Source: Gnetum montanum (Eukaryota > Streptophyta > Gnetopsida > Gnetales > Gnetaceae). From it: a DNA stretch of 64,000 nt. Each line of letters opens with the position of its first letter. Positions within the stretch are counted from its first letter, which is position 1. The notes under the pieces are model-generated. The model worked only from the letters and a program-made list of their open reading frames with translations. It had not been told where the DNA came from and did no database searches. The DNA is taken from contig MNCI01025442.1 in NCBI GenBank assembly GCA_015680685.1, positions 227,624-291,623 on the forward strand, given 5' to 3'. Position numbers and translations under genes: made by a program. Below, in pieces: positions 9,130-21,560 of this stretch.

Positions 9130-12100
9130 AATATTGAGCTTGAAAAATCAAGGCTGAAGGCCTCTTCCCCCACATCTCAATGTTAGTTTGATTATGAAAT
9201 GTTCAAAGTCTTATAAATAGGTCCTAAGCAAAGATTACCAAGGAGTATCTTTTAAACCAGCATTTCTCTCTAGATTTCTTTTCCTACAAGAAATTGAGAT
9301 TTCAATGCATGATATTGATTTTGTTAGTAAATGCATTTCAGAGAACTACATTATTTTTTCTACGTCTTATGAAGTTAATTAATGAGGTGTTGTTATTCTT
9401 GTTAATAAAAATTAGGCTAGAAAATTTTTAAATTTTAACTCTGCAATATCGAGAGAATTATTTAGATTATATGTCATAAATGAAAAAGGAGACTTTGGAC
9501 TATGTAATATTTATGCTCCTCGTAATTTGAAAGATCAATCAAATGTCTAGAAATATCTTCTATCTTTGCCTAAAGTTCCTTGGATTATTAGAGGTGATTT
9601 CAATATGGTTGAAAATCATTTAGATAAACTTTGTGGTCTCCCTCCCAATATTTGTCAAGAAAAAAAAGATCGGTGCAATTTTAAAGATAAATATTTTCAT
9701 TTCTTATTATCATATCATTCAAATGAGAAGAATTATACTTGATGTATTATTGGCTTGAGAGATTTTACATTTTTAATATTTTTTTTTGAAGTCTACAAGT
9801 AAAGTAGAAGTGCATACAGATCCTAATTTGTCAAACCATTACTATCAGTATTTTTCTCTATGGAATTAATTCTTTCTTCTTTCAAAAGTAAGAGCTTTTT
9901 TGTATGAATGCTAATATATTCACAAGATCCAATGGAAAAAATATTGTAAAGTCTTTATGGAATGCAACAAAAAAAAAAATCCTTACTAGTAATATTAGTT
10001 GAATTAATTAGTGGTAGCAAACTGCATGTAGAGTCAAAACTTATCATAGATAGTTTGGAAAATAATTTATTTACTAAAAGAAAGTATCAAGTTGAAGAAG
10101 AGCTTGCAAAATCTATTTAAAAAAAATACAACTTCTTTGAGTCCAAGATTCTTTGATTTTGAAACTCAAAAAGTCTTAACTAAAGCTTATTATGCTAAAC
10201 AATGTTAGGATGCTTTTAAAGCTAAAAGTGGTCTCACCAAAAGTTGCATATCCTTACTAAAAATTGAAAATGAATTTTGTAAATACTTTTTTAAAAAAAT
10301 TCTTAAAGAAAAGGATAAGTACCTACATTGAAATCACTTTATATAAATGATTCCATCAATAAAGTTTTTTAGAAAGTGCCTACACTATTAATAATTTTTT
10401 AGCAAATCATTTTTCTTATATTTTTTCTTCTGAAGGTTTTAGAAAGGAAACCTTCAAGGCCTCTAGTACATATATTCTTCATCTTATAATAGAAGCACAT
10501 CAAAGAATTCATGAAGCAAAAATTATAGTGGAAAAAATCAAAACAACTACTTTTAATTTAGCATATGGTAAAGCTCTAGGATTTGATGGTTTTCCAATTA
10601 AACTTTTTAAGAACCATTGGGACATTGTCAAAGATGATCTCTTTATTGTTTTCTAAGAAGCTATTAAAAAAGGTTATCTTAGTAAAAATATAAACAAAGA
10701 TGTGATTCATCTTTTTCCTAAGAATGGTTATCTTCAACATATTGGCAATTGGGGGCCTATTACTCTTTTTAACAACATGTAAAATTTTAGCAAAATGCAT
10801 AGCTTGCTAAATTTAGAAGGTTACAAAGGATATCATACGACCTGAACAAATAACTTTTGTTAAAGGTAGATAAACATATCTTAAATAATGTTATTGCAAC
10901 TTAGAAGGAAATGCAATGGACTTCGAATACTAATTAGGACATGGCTTTTGTTAAGTTAGATCATGTTAAAGCTTATGATATGATTGAATAGAATTTTATT
11001 ATTGCTTGTCTCCATAAAATAGGACTTAGTGATTATTTTATTCATTGTATTCGTACCCTGCTCAATGATGCTACATATTTTGGATTGAGTTCCTCCTTTT
11101 CTCCTTAGCGGTTAGTTCATCGAGGTTGTCCTCTTACTTTCTACCTTTTTATTATTATTGCAGACTTTCTTTTACATAATTTGCATTATGATTTGCAAAG
11201 GAATATCATTAAAAAAATTTCAATTGATGATCAAGGTACCTAATTTCTTAACATGCACTTTACAAATAAATTTTCTTATGATTAACAATTCTCTACAATG
11301 TATCAATACTTTATTAGCTAGAGTGAAGGAATACTAAATGTTATTTGATCCTCGTACTAATTGGAAAAAAACTGAATATTTATTGTAGTGGCAATATTGA
11401 TGAGTGTGTTATTCTCAAGCCTTGAAAAATCTCAAAAAAAGATTCTATTTTAAAATTTTTGAAATTACCTTTTTCTTTTGAGCCTAATTTAAATGTCTTG
11501 TGGAATTATTTGGTTAATAAATGTTTTTTAAAAACTTGATAAATGGAAAAAAAACATACCACTGTTACCAAATTTTTAGTTATTAAGCAAATACTTTAAT
11601 CTACTCATGTTTATTACGCCAATTGTTGGGCTCCTTAAAAAAAATTTTATGATAGAATTGATTATACTATCCATGGTTTGTTTGGTCTACTAAGCAACAT
11701 AAATGAGGCTTTTCTAAAGTTTCTTAGGTTGTTTGCACTACTAGCAAAAAAGATGAAGGACTTGATCTCATTAACCATTATAATTAGGTCATTCTTTCTT
11801 TGCAAAATGGATTACAATGTGCATTGATGAAGAAGATGTTTGGATATTCTTTTTAAGAAATAGAATTATGTAAGCAAAACATAAAAATGATAAAAGTTCA
11901 TCTCCTAATAATTTTCTTTACTATCTTCTTTTTCTCAAGCCATTTCCATTCCTGGTTCTCCAATTCTTAAACAAATTTGAAAGACATTGTGCAAGCTTAT
12001 TAAGTATTGCAATCACAACCATATTATAATTTCAGAAGATATGCTTAAGAAAATTAACCCATGGTGGTTTTGTTTTAATGAAGGAGCTTGGGCTATTAAT

Positions 12101-12766
12101 TCATTTAGATTATGTATCACTTAGAGCAAATTTGGTACTGTTGTAATTTGTTGTTTACATATGCATGATAGATGAATTACATGGAATAAGGCTTATAGCC
12201 TCTATGTTTTAAATAGAAAGAAATTTTGTTTTACAAAAATTAATTTACAATATTAAGAATTTATTTAAAGTTGATAATAGTTTGCATCAAACTTTTTTTA
12301 TGCATTTTTAGAAAGGATGGTAGATGTATTTTTCCTTGTAATTCCAAAATTGCATACAAGATTATTACCAATAATAATTTTATTCATAAAAATTTGATAA
12401 AGCCTAGAAAATACAATTATCATTGTACTTTTGAATGAGGAAAATGGACATATTTGGAGAGTTCCTACCTTTCTAAAGATTCATATTTTTTATGATATCT
12501 TGATCATTAAGGTCTTCATATTGGCATTCATCTTCAACATATGAGAATTATTTCTCCTCAATGTCTTCTTTGTGGAAGTGAAAAGTCATTTTCTCATGTT
12601 TTTTTCCTTTTGAGTATTTGTTGCATAACATGCTTGGAAATGGACATTCAAAATTTGTAACTTTCAACCAAGCATTAAGGAGATCATTCTTCATGATCGA
12701 CCTACTTTGTATACTTTCTTTATTTATGTTTGGAAGTATCTTTAGCCACTTGTTTTCTATTCTATT
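9130..12766 (+). pseudogene. Plus-strand LINE, endonuclease-RT ORF2, decayed
   Basis: ORF2 of a plant L1-type non-LTR retrotransposon, which normally nicks target DNA and primes reverse transcription there. PWIIRGDFNMV (about 9580-9612) marks the APE-type endonuclease. KALGFDGFPI (about 10570-10600) and the following RPEQITFVKGR (about 10831-10863) are RT blocks. The catalytic FADD box should lie near 11256-11270, where the sequence now reads HFTNK, so both Asp are lost. Many in-frame stops and frameshifts occur. It is split at 12766 by element A and continues at 26124. Dead, and older than the LTR elements inside it. Confidence 0.85.
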
Positions 12767-13735
12767 TGTGATGATCAGAGAAGTACCCCTATGCCCAACC
12801 ATACAAATCATAGAGTGTTCATGCATGATCTGGTTGAATTCCGTGGACTTTCTAGTTTTCAATGCACTAGTCTTTTAGGTAGTGAACCTTGCCTTAAGGT
12901 CATTCTTTGTCTTCCCAATTACACTTGTGACGTACACTAGTATGGTTAAGTGTAATTGAGGCATTTAATATTTCTCATTTTGTATTTTATGATTTTAGTG
13001 TTTAAAGAGAAATAAAGTAATTGGATTGACTAATTTAATTTAACTAATTCACTAGTATCTAGGTAGTCCTAACATAAGCATCCGATCCCATTTTCCGTAC
13101 ACATCCTGAACCCACATATCCACTGTTGGGTTACCAAGCACTATGCTACTGGGTGTACCAAGCAATAACACTACTGGAATTACCAAGCGAATATGTGTTA
13201 CGCTCGAAGCAATCATACTTATGTGTTTAATCTATCTAGATTATCTTTCTTAATTACTTCATTAGCTTAATTACTAGAAAACATTTAATAAATAATTACA
13301 AACATTAAATGCATAAATGAAATATTTAATCTATCCATAATGCTACAAGGTTTATCAAAAAGCTCATCTTTATTGCTGCATGCACTGTCGTGCTTAGGTA
13401 TAACAATGCTCTAATAATGATCTGTATACTCAATGACTCCTATTATGAGCACTTAGGAAAATATTCTAACTCTAAAATGGGATAACTGCAAGAGCTCCAC
13501 TACTACTATGACAAGAAATGCCATAAATGTGGCTATGAGTATGTATTTATAGACCAAGATAGACCCCTGCATCGATGGGGCCATGTTGACACAATTGACT
13601 ACATCGATGGGGCCATGTCGATGCAATTGACTACGTCGATGGGGCCTAGTCAACGAGGCCATGTCAACATAATAGACTATGTGAATGGGGCCTCATTGAT
13701 GGGACCTAGTTGATGCAACAAACTGAAACTCATCA
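12767..13735 (-). repeat. Element A 3' LTR
   Basis: It is bounded by TGATGA and CTCATCA. The TATA box (tatttata on the plus strand, 13544-13551) separates a U3 of tandem ATCGATGGGGCC-type units (about 13567-13715) from R/U5. Three 25-bp units containing TACCAAGC lie at about 13126-13196. Confidence 0.9.
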
Positions 13736-13740
13736 TACAG

Positions 13741-13765
13741 TGCACCCCACCCCCCACCCCTTGAC
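13741..13765 (-). other. Element A polypurine tract
   Basis: On the minus strand a G-rich run (GGGGTGGGGGGTGGGGTG) lies immediately before the 3' LTR, the expected primer for plus-strand DNA synthesis. It is separated from the LTR edge by a few bases, which suggests some decay. Confidence 0.65.
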
Positions 13766-13954
13766 TGAATGAAAACTCATCCTCAAGTTCTTTACAAAAT
13801 TGGAAAGGTATAGAATTATTGACTAACTTTGAAAACAAGACAACATGGACATAACAACTAAGTACTCAGTGTATGGATCAACACATTACAAAAGGTGTAA
13901 TGTTCATGACACAAATTGAACACCATGACATGATTCTTCAAAACTAGACAACAT

Positions 13955-16848
13955 GTTTTTTGATGGCATGAAGTTGATGGAGAAGGTCAAACAATCCCAG
14001 ACGGTGGTGGATCCTAAGCTTTTGAGGAACCTTCACTAGCTTCAGGCACATGTGGTGGCAGAGGTAGCTATGGCTATCCTCCTGCTACTGCTACTTTAGG
14101 TGGAAGGCAAAAAGAATCCAATAATGCCTTCATTTTTTCTTCTTTACTCTTGGGATCATTCACAATCCACACAACTTCATAGATGTACGCCGGGATTAGA
14201 ACATCCCAAGGACAAGGTAAAATGGGAAAGAGCTCCTTCATGTTGATGAACTAGGTTGCAAATTACTTAAGCTCAATGTTGAATGCTTGAAGTGTGTCCT
14301 GTAGCACCTGGTAGTCATTTATTCTTTTGGCCAGGTTCTCTATGACTAATCGTTGATTAGTGAATTTCACCTTGAGAACCTTGAGTTTAACATTCGCAAC
14401 TATAAGCTTTTGCTTGGTGTCTTTATAGGTCTTGAACTTTGCCTCGTATAACAAGTATGAGCTGGCCACTTACTTTTCAAGTTCAGACCACGGTCATCCA
14501 TTATTTAGCATCGCCAAGTTTGCATAACAGAGATCGAACAACTCCATGTACTTTGTCATCTCTTCAATCTACAACTCCTTCATGCAAATTTCTGCCTTGT
14601 TGTAGGCATCAATCCCATCAACGATGGGTTGCCAAAATTTTCTACCTTGTTGGAGTTACTAAAGGGTCTCATTAACTTTTGCCTTTGTTTGTTGGATATG
14701 CTTTTCATTCACCTCCTTTTGTAGGCCAACCTGGTCTCTATAATGATTTTTAACTTTCTTGAATTTCAAAGCCTCAGTCTTCCAAGCAGCAATCTCAATA
14801 GTTGACTTCTGGCATAAGGCGTGGACGTCCTCCATGGAGGGGTTACAATTCTCCATTGCTAATCTCCTCTATTTGACATTTTCCCTGGCAAGGTACTCCT
14901 GCTATTAATGGATAAATTCTTCTAGCTATTATTTTTGCACATTAATGTTCTATAGGTGATGGTTTTCTGTAGTCAAGGTCTCATTTTCTTAGCGAGTTTG
15001 CATCAAGTCCTTCTGTAGTGTGTGAGTTTCAGCTTCTATTATGGACTAATTAAAGACCGATGTTACCATTTCTTCCTCAACCTGCTTAAGCTATTCTTGA
15101 AGCTGTTGAAAAGCTTCATCTTGTGTTAACGTAGGGTTGATAAGAGTAGGGTTGGTAATTCAGGCATGTAATTCAACAAATTTTGTAGACAAGCATTGAT
15201 TATGTGCTTAAGTTGTTTCAAGTTGTTCTTCTAAGATGAGGCACTTTCCCTTTACCTCCAGTAACTCTAACTAGGCTGTAGTGATGGTATCAAGAAAATC
15301 AAAGATATCCAACATCGGTTACCTGATTCCACTAGTCAATCCAATAGTTCTTCATGTTGGGCTACATTTAATCTTTTGCTAATTATCCTTGCAGACACCT
15401 GCACATATCTCAGTGTAGAAATGTCTAGTTCAAGTGCCATAGGTGCATTTAATGCCTCAGTGACTTAATCAGCAATGATCTCTACAGCTGTCTCTTGCCC
15501 TTGGTGTTGCATCACCAATATGGCTGCCTGCTCACCCTTCTCCAAGGGCATCAAAAAGAAAGCAACATTCCTAGAGATTTCTAGGAATAGATAGTGTTGA
15601 GTGAGAGATACCATCACCTCTCAGGCACTTAGATTTGACCTAGTAGGCAATTATGTTTGTTGGGCAAACAACATTGATCCACCTCCCTCTATTTGGCTGA
15701 TTGTACAAGCCACTTCTCTAAGGTGACTCATGGCTAATCTGTACATAGATGGATCTCCACTACTAGTTCTTGCTTACTACTCTTATTGTTGTAAGAGCTA
15801 CTCTCAAAATGTTCACATGCATTTAACCACAATGTAGGCCTTTGGTATTTGCTCATAAGCAAGTGGTGGAGGAGGTGGACATTGTTGCACCTCTTTTGTG
15901 ATCATGGTAGGTATCTTATCCTTCATCATCTTAGCCCACAAAGCACTATGAGCATATTGAGTATATCATTTGTGTAGTGGACCATCCTTTCCCTTTTGCA
16001 TAGTTTTTTGATCAAGGAAAGGGTAAGATCTTTCTTCCACGTTCATTCTCCTTGAAGCACTTTTCTATCTCTAGATAGATTAGTTGTGGAAGATTTGTTG
16101 GAGATTTTATCCTTAGAGAAATGCATGCTTAGGCAGAGAAGGCTATCACCTTATTAGGCCTCACAATTAGATTGAGGTGGTAGGCTACTATCTTAAAATA
16201 GACTTGCTCCACCAATGTGAGCATGCCAAACTCCTTACAGTTAACTCCATAACATTGTTGCATCCACTCCTTCTTTACTTCAGGGTCACCTTGTGTTGAC
16301 AACTCTACCAATCGTGTTCCTGTGTTTGGTATCCCAAGGACCTATGCAATGGCCTCCACTAAGTAGGACACTTGGATTTCCTTGATTTTCATAGTGGATC
16401 CTACTTTCCTATTATTCTAGAAAAGATACATTTCTCCCATGTACCACTCTCCGCTGGAAGTGATGATTGGTCACATGGGAGAGGCTTGTAGTTGAGTTCT
16501 GACATCTTCTAGAGCTCATTCAAGGAATGGTCTAAAATTACATTCTTGAAGAACTAAGTGTTGGACCTCATAGCTTCCAATTATGTCAAGATAGACCTGT
16601 GTGAATGTGACTTCCAATCTAGGTACAAGGCCTAGCACCTCGCCTCGCTATGAATGTTTAGATGTGGCTGCCCCTTCAAGAATCTATTGGATAGATTCCA
16701 CCTCAACCTTGTCTCTGAGAGGTCCTGTTTCATGGGTTGCCTCAGCCTATTCTTGACCATGTTATTTTTGGCCTCTTCCTCCTCTAGGTTGCTTTTCTCG
16801 TGGTTGTGATGGTCCTTCCTCCTACAATCTCTTCAATTTTGGTGCCAT
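13955..16848 (-). pseudogene. Element A extra ORF (env-position, coiled-coil)
   Basis: A long minus-strand frame between integrase and the 3' LTR, roughly 950 codons with many stops, mostly TAG/TAA where CAG/CAA is expected. It begins at ATG 16848 with a basic, Gln-rich N-terminus (MAPKLKRL, then PSQPREKQPRGGRGQK). The middle resembles the plant transposon domain found in Athila 3' ORFs (GEWYMGEMYLF, VLGIPNTGTRLVEL, about 16250-16470). The C-terminal third (about 14260-15350) is Lys/Glu/Leu-rich with heptad-like spacing, predicted coiled coil. The ATG directly follows an AG preceded by TTATGTGTGATTAT, a plausible splice acceptor for a subgenomic mRNA. I see no clear signal peptide or membrane span, so calling it an envelope protein rests on position only. 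Confidence 0.7.
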
Positions 16849-18812
16849 CTATAATCACACATAACAACAGATTAGTAATTATTATGTAACTTCGAATGAT
16901 TGGAATACCTTGTTTCATGAGGGGATTACATTTGGCTAAGGTGTGATTATGGTTGGATAGATTAAGTAGTTAATTATTAATTTAATCTTTGGTTTACCAA
17001 AGTTGGTAGAAGGGTTAAATTTTCAAAAATTAATGAGTTAACAACATTTATCACTTAATCCTTTAGGGGAGTTAGAAAAAATTTTGAAATAAAAATATCG
17101 TCAAAACTTTGGGGTTTGCTACCCCCATGACTAAGAGCCTACCTCCAGTGATTGCAGGATCAAAGAACAGGGTGATTTGGATAAATGGTATGAGAGTTAT
17201 AGGCTCAGAAAGGTTTTGGGCTCTGAAAATTACAAAAACTCCTTGGGTGTAATGGATCAAATGTGAAAATTTCATAAGTTTTTAGTAGTATTTATAGTAT
17301 TTTTGGATTGCNTAGAAAATTAGGAAAAATGGTAAAAATGGGATGGAAATTGAGAGTTCAAGGAGCACAGAATGGTGTGCACACTGGAATATGCAAAAGA
17401 TAGGATTATAACAATGTCAAAGGTAAGGGACTTAACTAACCAAACCAAGAGATATGCAAGTGGGTCCTCCCCATAGTAGACTCATGCCCTTGCATAACCT
17501 CAACTAAGGAGTTTGTGGGCCCCATAGTTGATTAATCATTATGAAAAGTTAAGGACCAACCAAAAAGAATCTATCCAAGAATTCCAACATGTCAAACTAA
17601 GACATCCAACATAACATAGAAATTGACAGTGAGGTGAGTTATGGTAGCATAGATAGATGACTGAGAAGGTGAGATGGAATCCCAAATTGAGGTCGTAAGA
17701 AGTCCCTTGTGGAATATGTATTTAAAATAACCTAAGAAGATCCATCCTTAGTCCAAACCAAAACCAGCCTCTTTCAGTGACTTCGCATCACCACTCCAAG
17801 ACCGATCAACCCACTCAAGACATAAGAGTGCTCCCATAAAACAACAACTATTCCAAAAAGAGAAGAAAAGAGAAGTAGGAAGTGAGAGAGAGAGAGATGG
17901 CCTTAGTTAGAGAAGACTTTTAGGCATGGGTGCATGTCTTTCTAGTCCCATAACCAGTGCTTCTAACCTGTTTATTTATCTAAGGGGTGTGCTTTGAATT
18001 CTCATCATCATCTTATTTTTTTTTTTGAAATGGGAACCACACCATGCAAAGACTTATTCGTTTATTATGTATAAGGGGTGTGCTTTGAATTCCCATTATT
18101 TTTTTGAATTTTTGGATGGGAACCACACCATACAAAGACTTTATTTGACTTCCTATTAGTGGTTGGAATGGAATGGTAAGAAGTTCATGAAGAACACCCA
18201 AGCACTCAAGTAAGCAGAAGAGTATAAGAAGTATTGTGACCCATTGAAGTCACACCCTCTATAAACCTTTGAATCTATCTCAATTCTAGAACTACCAAGG
18301 TCACCAATCGATTAAAAGTTTCATTAATGGAAGGGATCTCAAACTTCCAAAACAAGGAAAATCATAGAGTTTATTGGATGGGCGGATGATGTGGACTCAC
18401 TGCCTATTCCATAAAAAATAAACCATGTCATAGTCATCAGACATCAGAATTCAAAAATAAAAACCAAACATCGCCAATCACAACATTAAGCACAAACCTT
18501 CATTAGTAAACAGCAACAATGGCACTATGTCCTGTAGCAATAAAGCACTTTTATTAGAAAAAATAACAAAAATTCATACTTAAACAAAACAAAAAAAAGT
18601 AAAATATATAAGAAAGTGTAAAGTAATCAAGAAAAGTTCAAAGGTACTAACGATGGTGCAAAATTAGAAAAAATCTGAAAATCAAAAATTTGTAAAATAA
18701 ATAACTTGTAAAATCAAAAATGTGGAAAATAAAAAGTAGAAAAACTAAGAAGCCATATGGATCATTAGCATAGATGGCCATATCCTCCATGACTACGTTG
18801 GAAGGAGGAGAT
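16849..18812 (-). other. Element A spacer between integrase and the extra ORF
   Basis: No coding frame was recognised. It holds two tandem hairpin units (17982-18140) and sequence shared with elements B (32900-34247) and C (50847-52700), for example the block around agatatgcaagtgggtcctcc (17450-17480). This conserved noncoding region may contain RNA signals. Confidence 0.7.
17982..18140. repeat. Tandem hairpin repeat, about 90-bp period (2 copies)
   Basis: Each unit holds ggggtgtgctttgaattc, an AT-rich loop and gggaaccacaccat. In copy 2 GGTGTG (18077-18082) pairs with CACACC (18124-18129), and TTCCCAT (18090-18096) with ATGGGAA (18116-18122), leaving an asymmetric bulge. Homologous units occur in element B (34173-34247) and twice in element C (51375-51518). 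Confidence 0.8.
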
Positions 18813-20200
18813 CTAGAAAATGAAATGTGGTTGTCCATCCATCAAGGTAGTAGTTGCACTAGCTTGTCTTGGCTCTAAGAAAGGTTTCACTTGTTGGATG
18901 TTGACCAACTGCTTTTTATTTGGTCTTTCAGGTTTGTAGATTAACATGGCCCTAGAGGGAAAGGTTTGATTAATTATATAAGGTCCCTCCCATAATATTT
19001 GGAATTTTTTCTTGTAGGGTACATGTGTGGGGTTCCAATAGAGAACCTTATCACCTAGTTNATACATGTGTGGGGTTCCAATAGAGAACCTTATCACCTA
19101 GTTGAAATGTTACTTTTTGTATTTTGAGGTCATAACATTTCTTATTGAATGCCTTGTGCACCTCATTCAAAGATAGGGACACCAATTGATTTTCATCTAG
19201 CACATTCAGGTTAATAAATCTTTCTTTTTGTGCTAGACTTAGGTCAAGATCTAGATCATAGGTTGTTGAGAGTGTATAGAGCTTAGACTAGATCAAGAGC
19301 ATTGGACATTTTCAATACACTAACTTGTAGGAAGACTAGCCAATAGGGAGTTTCCATGTTGAGCAATAGGCCCAAAGCACATTGTTGAATTTGGTGCTCC
19401 AATCTCTCCTATATTTGCTTATGGTTTTTGTTAAGATCCTTGTGATCTCTTGGTTAGTTACCTCTGCTTGATTGTTGGCTTGGGGGTGGTAAGGTATTGT
19501 TAATTTATGTTTAACCCTCAAGTGTTGCATCCATTGTCTAAAAGTGGCACCTATGAAATGAGTTCCATTGTCATAAATTAGTGTACATGGCACCCCCAAA
19601 CCCATTTACAACATTGTTTGTATAAATCTAGCAGCAGTGGATGATGTACAATTAGTAGCAACTATTGCTTTTGCCCATTTTATGCAGTAGTCAACTGCTA
19701 TGATGATATACATCTTTCCATTGGACATGGATGTGATGGGACCCATGAAGTCAATGTCACGTATGTCAAAAGGCACTAGTGGTTGAATCCACTATTGAGG
19801 ACCTTCCATTTGAGCGGTCATCCCACCATCTCATTGACAATGTTCACAAGATTGAACAAACTAGTGGCATCCCTAAAGATTATAGGCCAATACTATTTTG
19901 TCATCGGGATTTAAATGTTTGTGCATCTCCCTACATAGTGGCCTCCACAAGGCCCTTCGTGAGCATCTTGACAAACATGTAGTTGATCTCTATCAAGAAC
20001 ACACCAATGAATCAAGCCATTGGTGCACACCTTGTAAAGGTGTCCATTCATTTCCATGAAGTATTTTTCTTAATGAAGAAACTGTTGCTTCTTTCTAAAT
20101 TCAAGATCTTGTGCCATCTCCTAACTAAGAAGATAGATGAGGATGCCATTATACCATGTTGTTTCTATGGGCATTTGTTCATTTATTGCTCCTGTAAAGT
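18813..20200 (-). pseudogene. Element A integrase
   Basis: DDE integrase that inserts the cDNA into the host genome. On the minus strand an HHCC-like N-terminus lies near 19820-20010. The core contains IYDNGTHFIG and PYHPQANNQAEVTNQEI (19336-19605), carrying the second Asp and the Glu of the triad. The C-terminal part contains GDKVLYWNPTHVP (about 19040) and ends LMDGQPHFIF. A single N at 19061 with a duplicated 40-bp flank is an assembly join. Several stops make it non-functional. Confidence 0.88.
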
Positions 20201-21560
20201 GGATTTTGTCTAGAAATTGATCAGAGAATGGGCTATCCTCCTCTTTATTATCCCATCTTAAGTGAGAGAGATGGTCAGTGATCACATTCTTGATTCCTTT
20301 TCAATCTACCATTGTGAGATCGAATTCCTGCAAGATCACGAGCCACCATATGATATGAGGGCTCACCATTGGCTTGTTCATGAGGAAGCATATTGCATTG
20401 TGGTTTGTGTGCACAAATACTTTGTAGCCAAGTACATGGTTCCTAAGCTTTTCAACAGAATACACCACTACCATTAGTTCTTTCTTTATGATGGTGTAAT
20501 TTAATTATGCTCCCACAATGCTTCAACTCACAAAGTGGATGTAGTATGGGCATTTCTTATCATCCAACTACATGAGCACAACTCCTATGACATAGTTAGA
20601 TGCATCTATCATGATGTGGAATGATCTAGACCAATCTAGTGCTCGTAGAATTGGTGTTTCTATGAGTTTCTCCTTTAATTGTTAAAATGCATGTTCACAT
20701 TCCCTGGTCCAGATAAAAGGTGCATCTTTCTTTGTAAGCTCTACCAACGATTTTGCAATCTTATAGAAATTCTCTATAAATCACTGGTAGTATCCAATGT
20801 GTCCAAGGAATGACCAAACATCTTTAATGGTTTCTGGTTGGCGAGTTACTCCTTAGATGACCCTTATTTTCATAAGGTCTACCTCAATCCATTTTTGAGT
20901 GATTTTATGCCCTAGTACAATGTCTTCTTAGACCATGAGGAGGCTCTTTTGCTAGTTGAGTTGTAGATTTGTTTCCACACACCTTTTTAGTACTTGTTCA
21001 AGGTAGTCTAAGGCTTGCTCAAACGTAGCTCCATAGGTGAAGAAGTCATCCATGAAGACTTCCACACCACTACTGATTTGCTATTGGAAGATGCTAAGGA
21101 CCAAGCATTGAAATGTTGTAGGGGCATTTCATAGACCAAATGACATCTTACAATATGCAAAAGTTCCCCAGGGACTTGTGAATGTTGTCTTGGCCTAATT
21201 TTCTGGTGTAATTTGGTTTTGGTTATAGCCACTATAACCATCCAAGAAGCTATAATAGCAATGATCAGAGATAGTGTCCAACACTTGATCCAAAAATGGC
21301 AATGGAAAATGATCTTTAAATGTTATCATGTTCAATAGCCTAAATTCAATGTAGACCCACCACTTGCCACATTTCTTTGGCACAATTAGGAGTGGGCTAA
21401 CCCACTCACTATCTACAATGGGATAGATGAACCCTGCCTTAAGGAGTTACTCTATTTCCTCCTTGATGATCTACTTCAATTTGGGGTTCAGCCATATCTA
21501 TGGTTGTCTTCTTGGCTTCATGGCTGCGATGGTGTAAATGCGATGTTAGCATATCCTTAT
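20200..21560 (-). pseudogene. Element A reverse transcriptase and RNase H
   Basis: RT motifs on the minus strand: KKCGKWWVYIEFRLLN (about 21340-21380), LDGYSGYNQ (motif A, about 21216-21245) and FMDDF (motif C, about 21042-21057), so the catalytic Asp residues are still visible. RNase H follows, with MIDASNYVIGVVL (about 20575-20615). Stops and a few frame changes interrupt the sequence. The order protease, RT, RNase H, integrase identifies Ty3/gypsy. Confidence 0.9.

Noticed and set aside
12548-12878. Frames of 86-104 codons on both strands
   Set aside because: They straddle the LINE/LTR junction of element A and cannot be native genes.
13567-13715. Regularly spaced repeats resembling a CRISPR array
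   Set aside because: They lie in the U3 of an LTR in plant DNA; units vary in sequence and spacing, and there are no unique spacers or cas genes.
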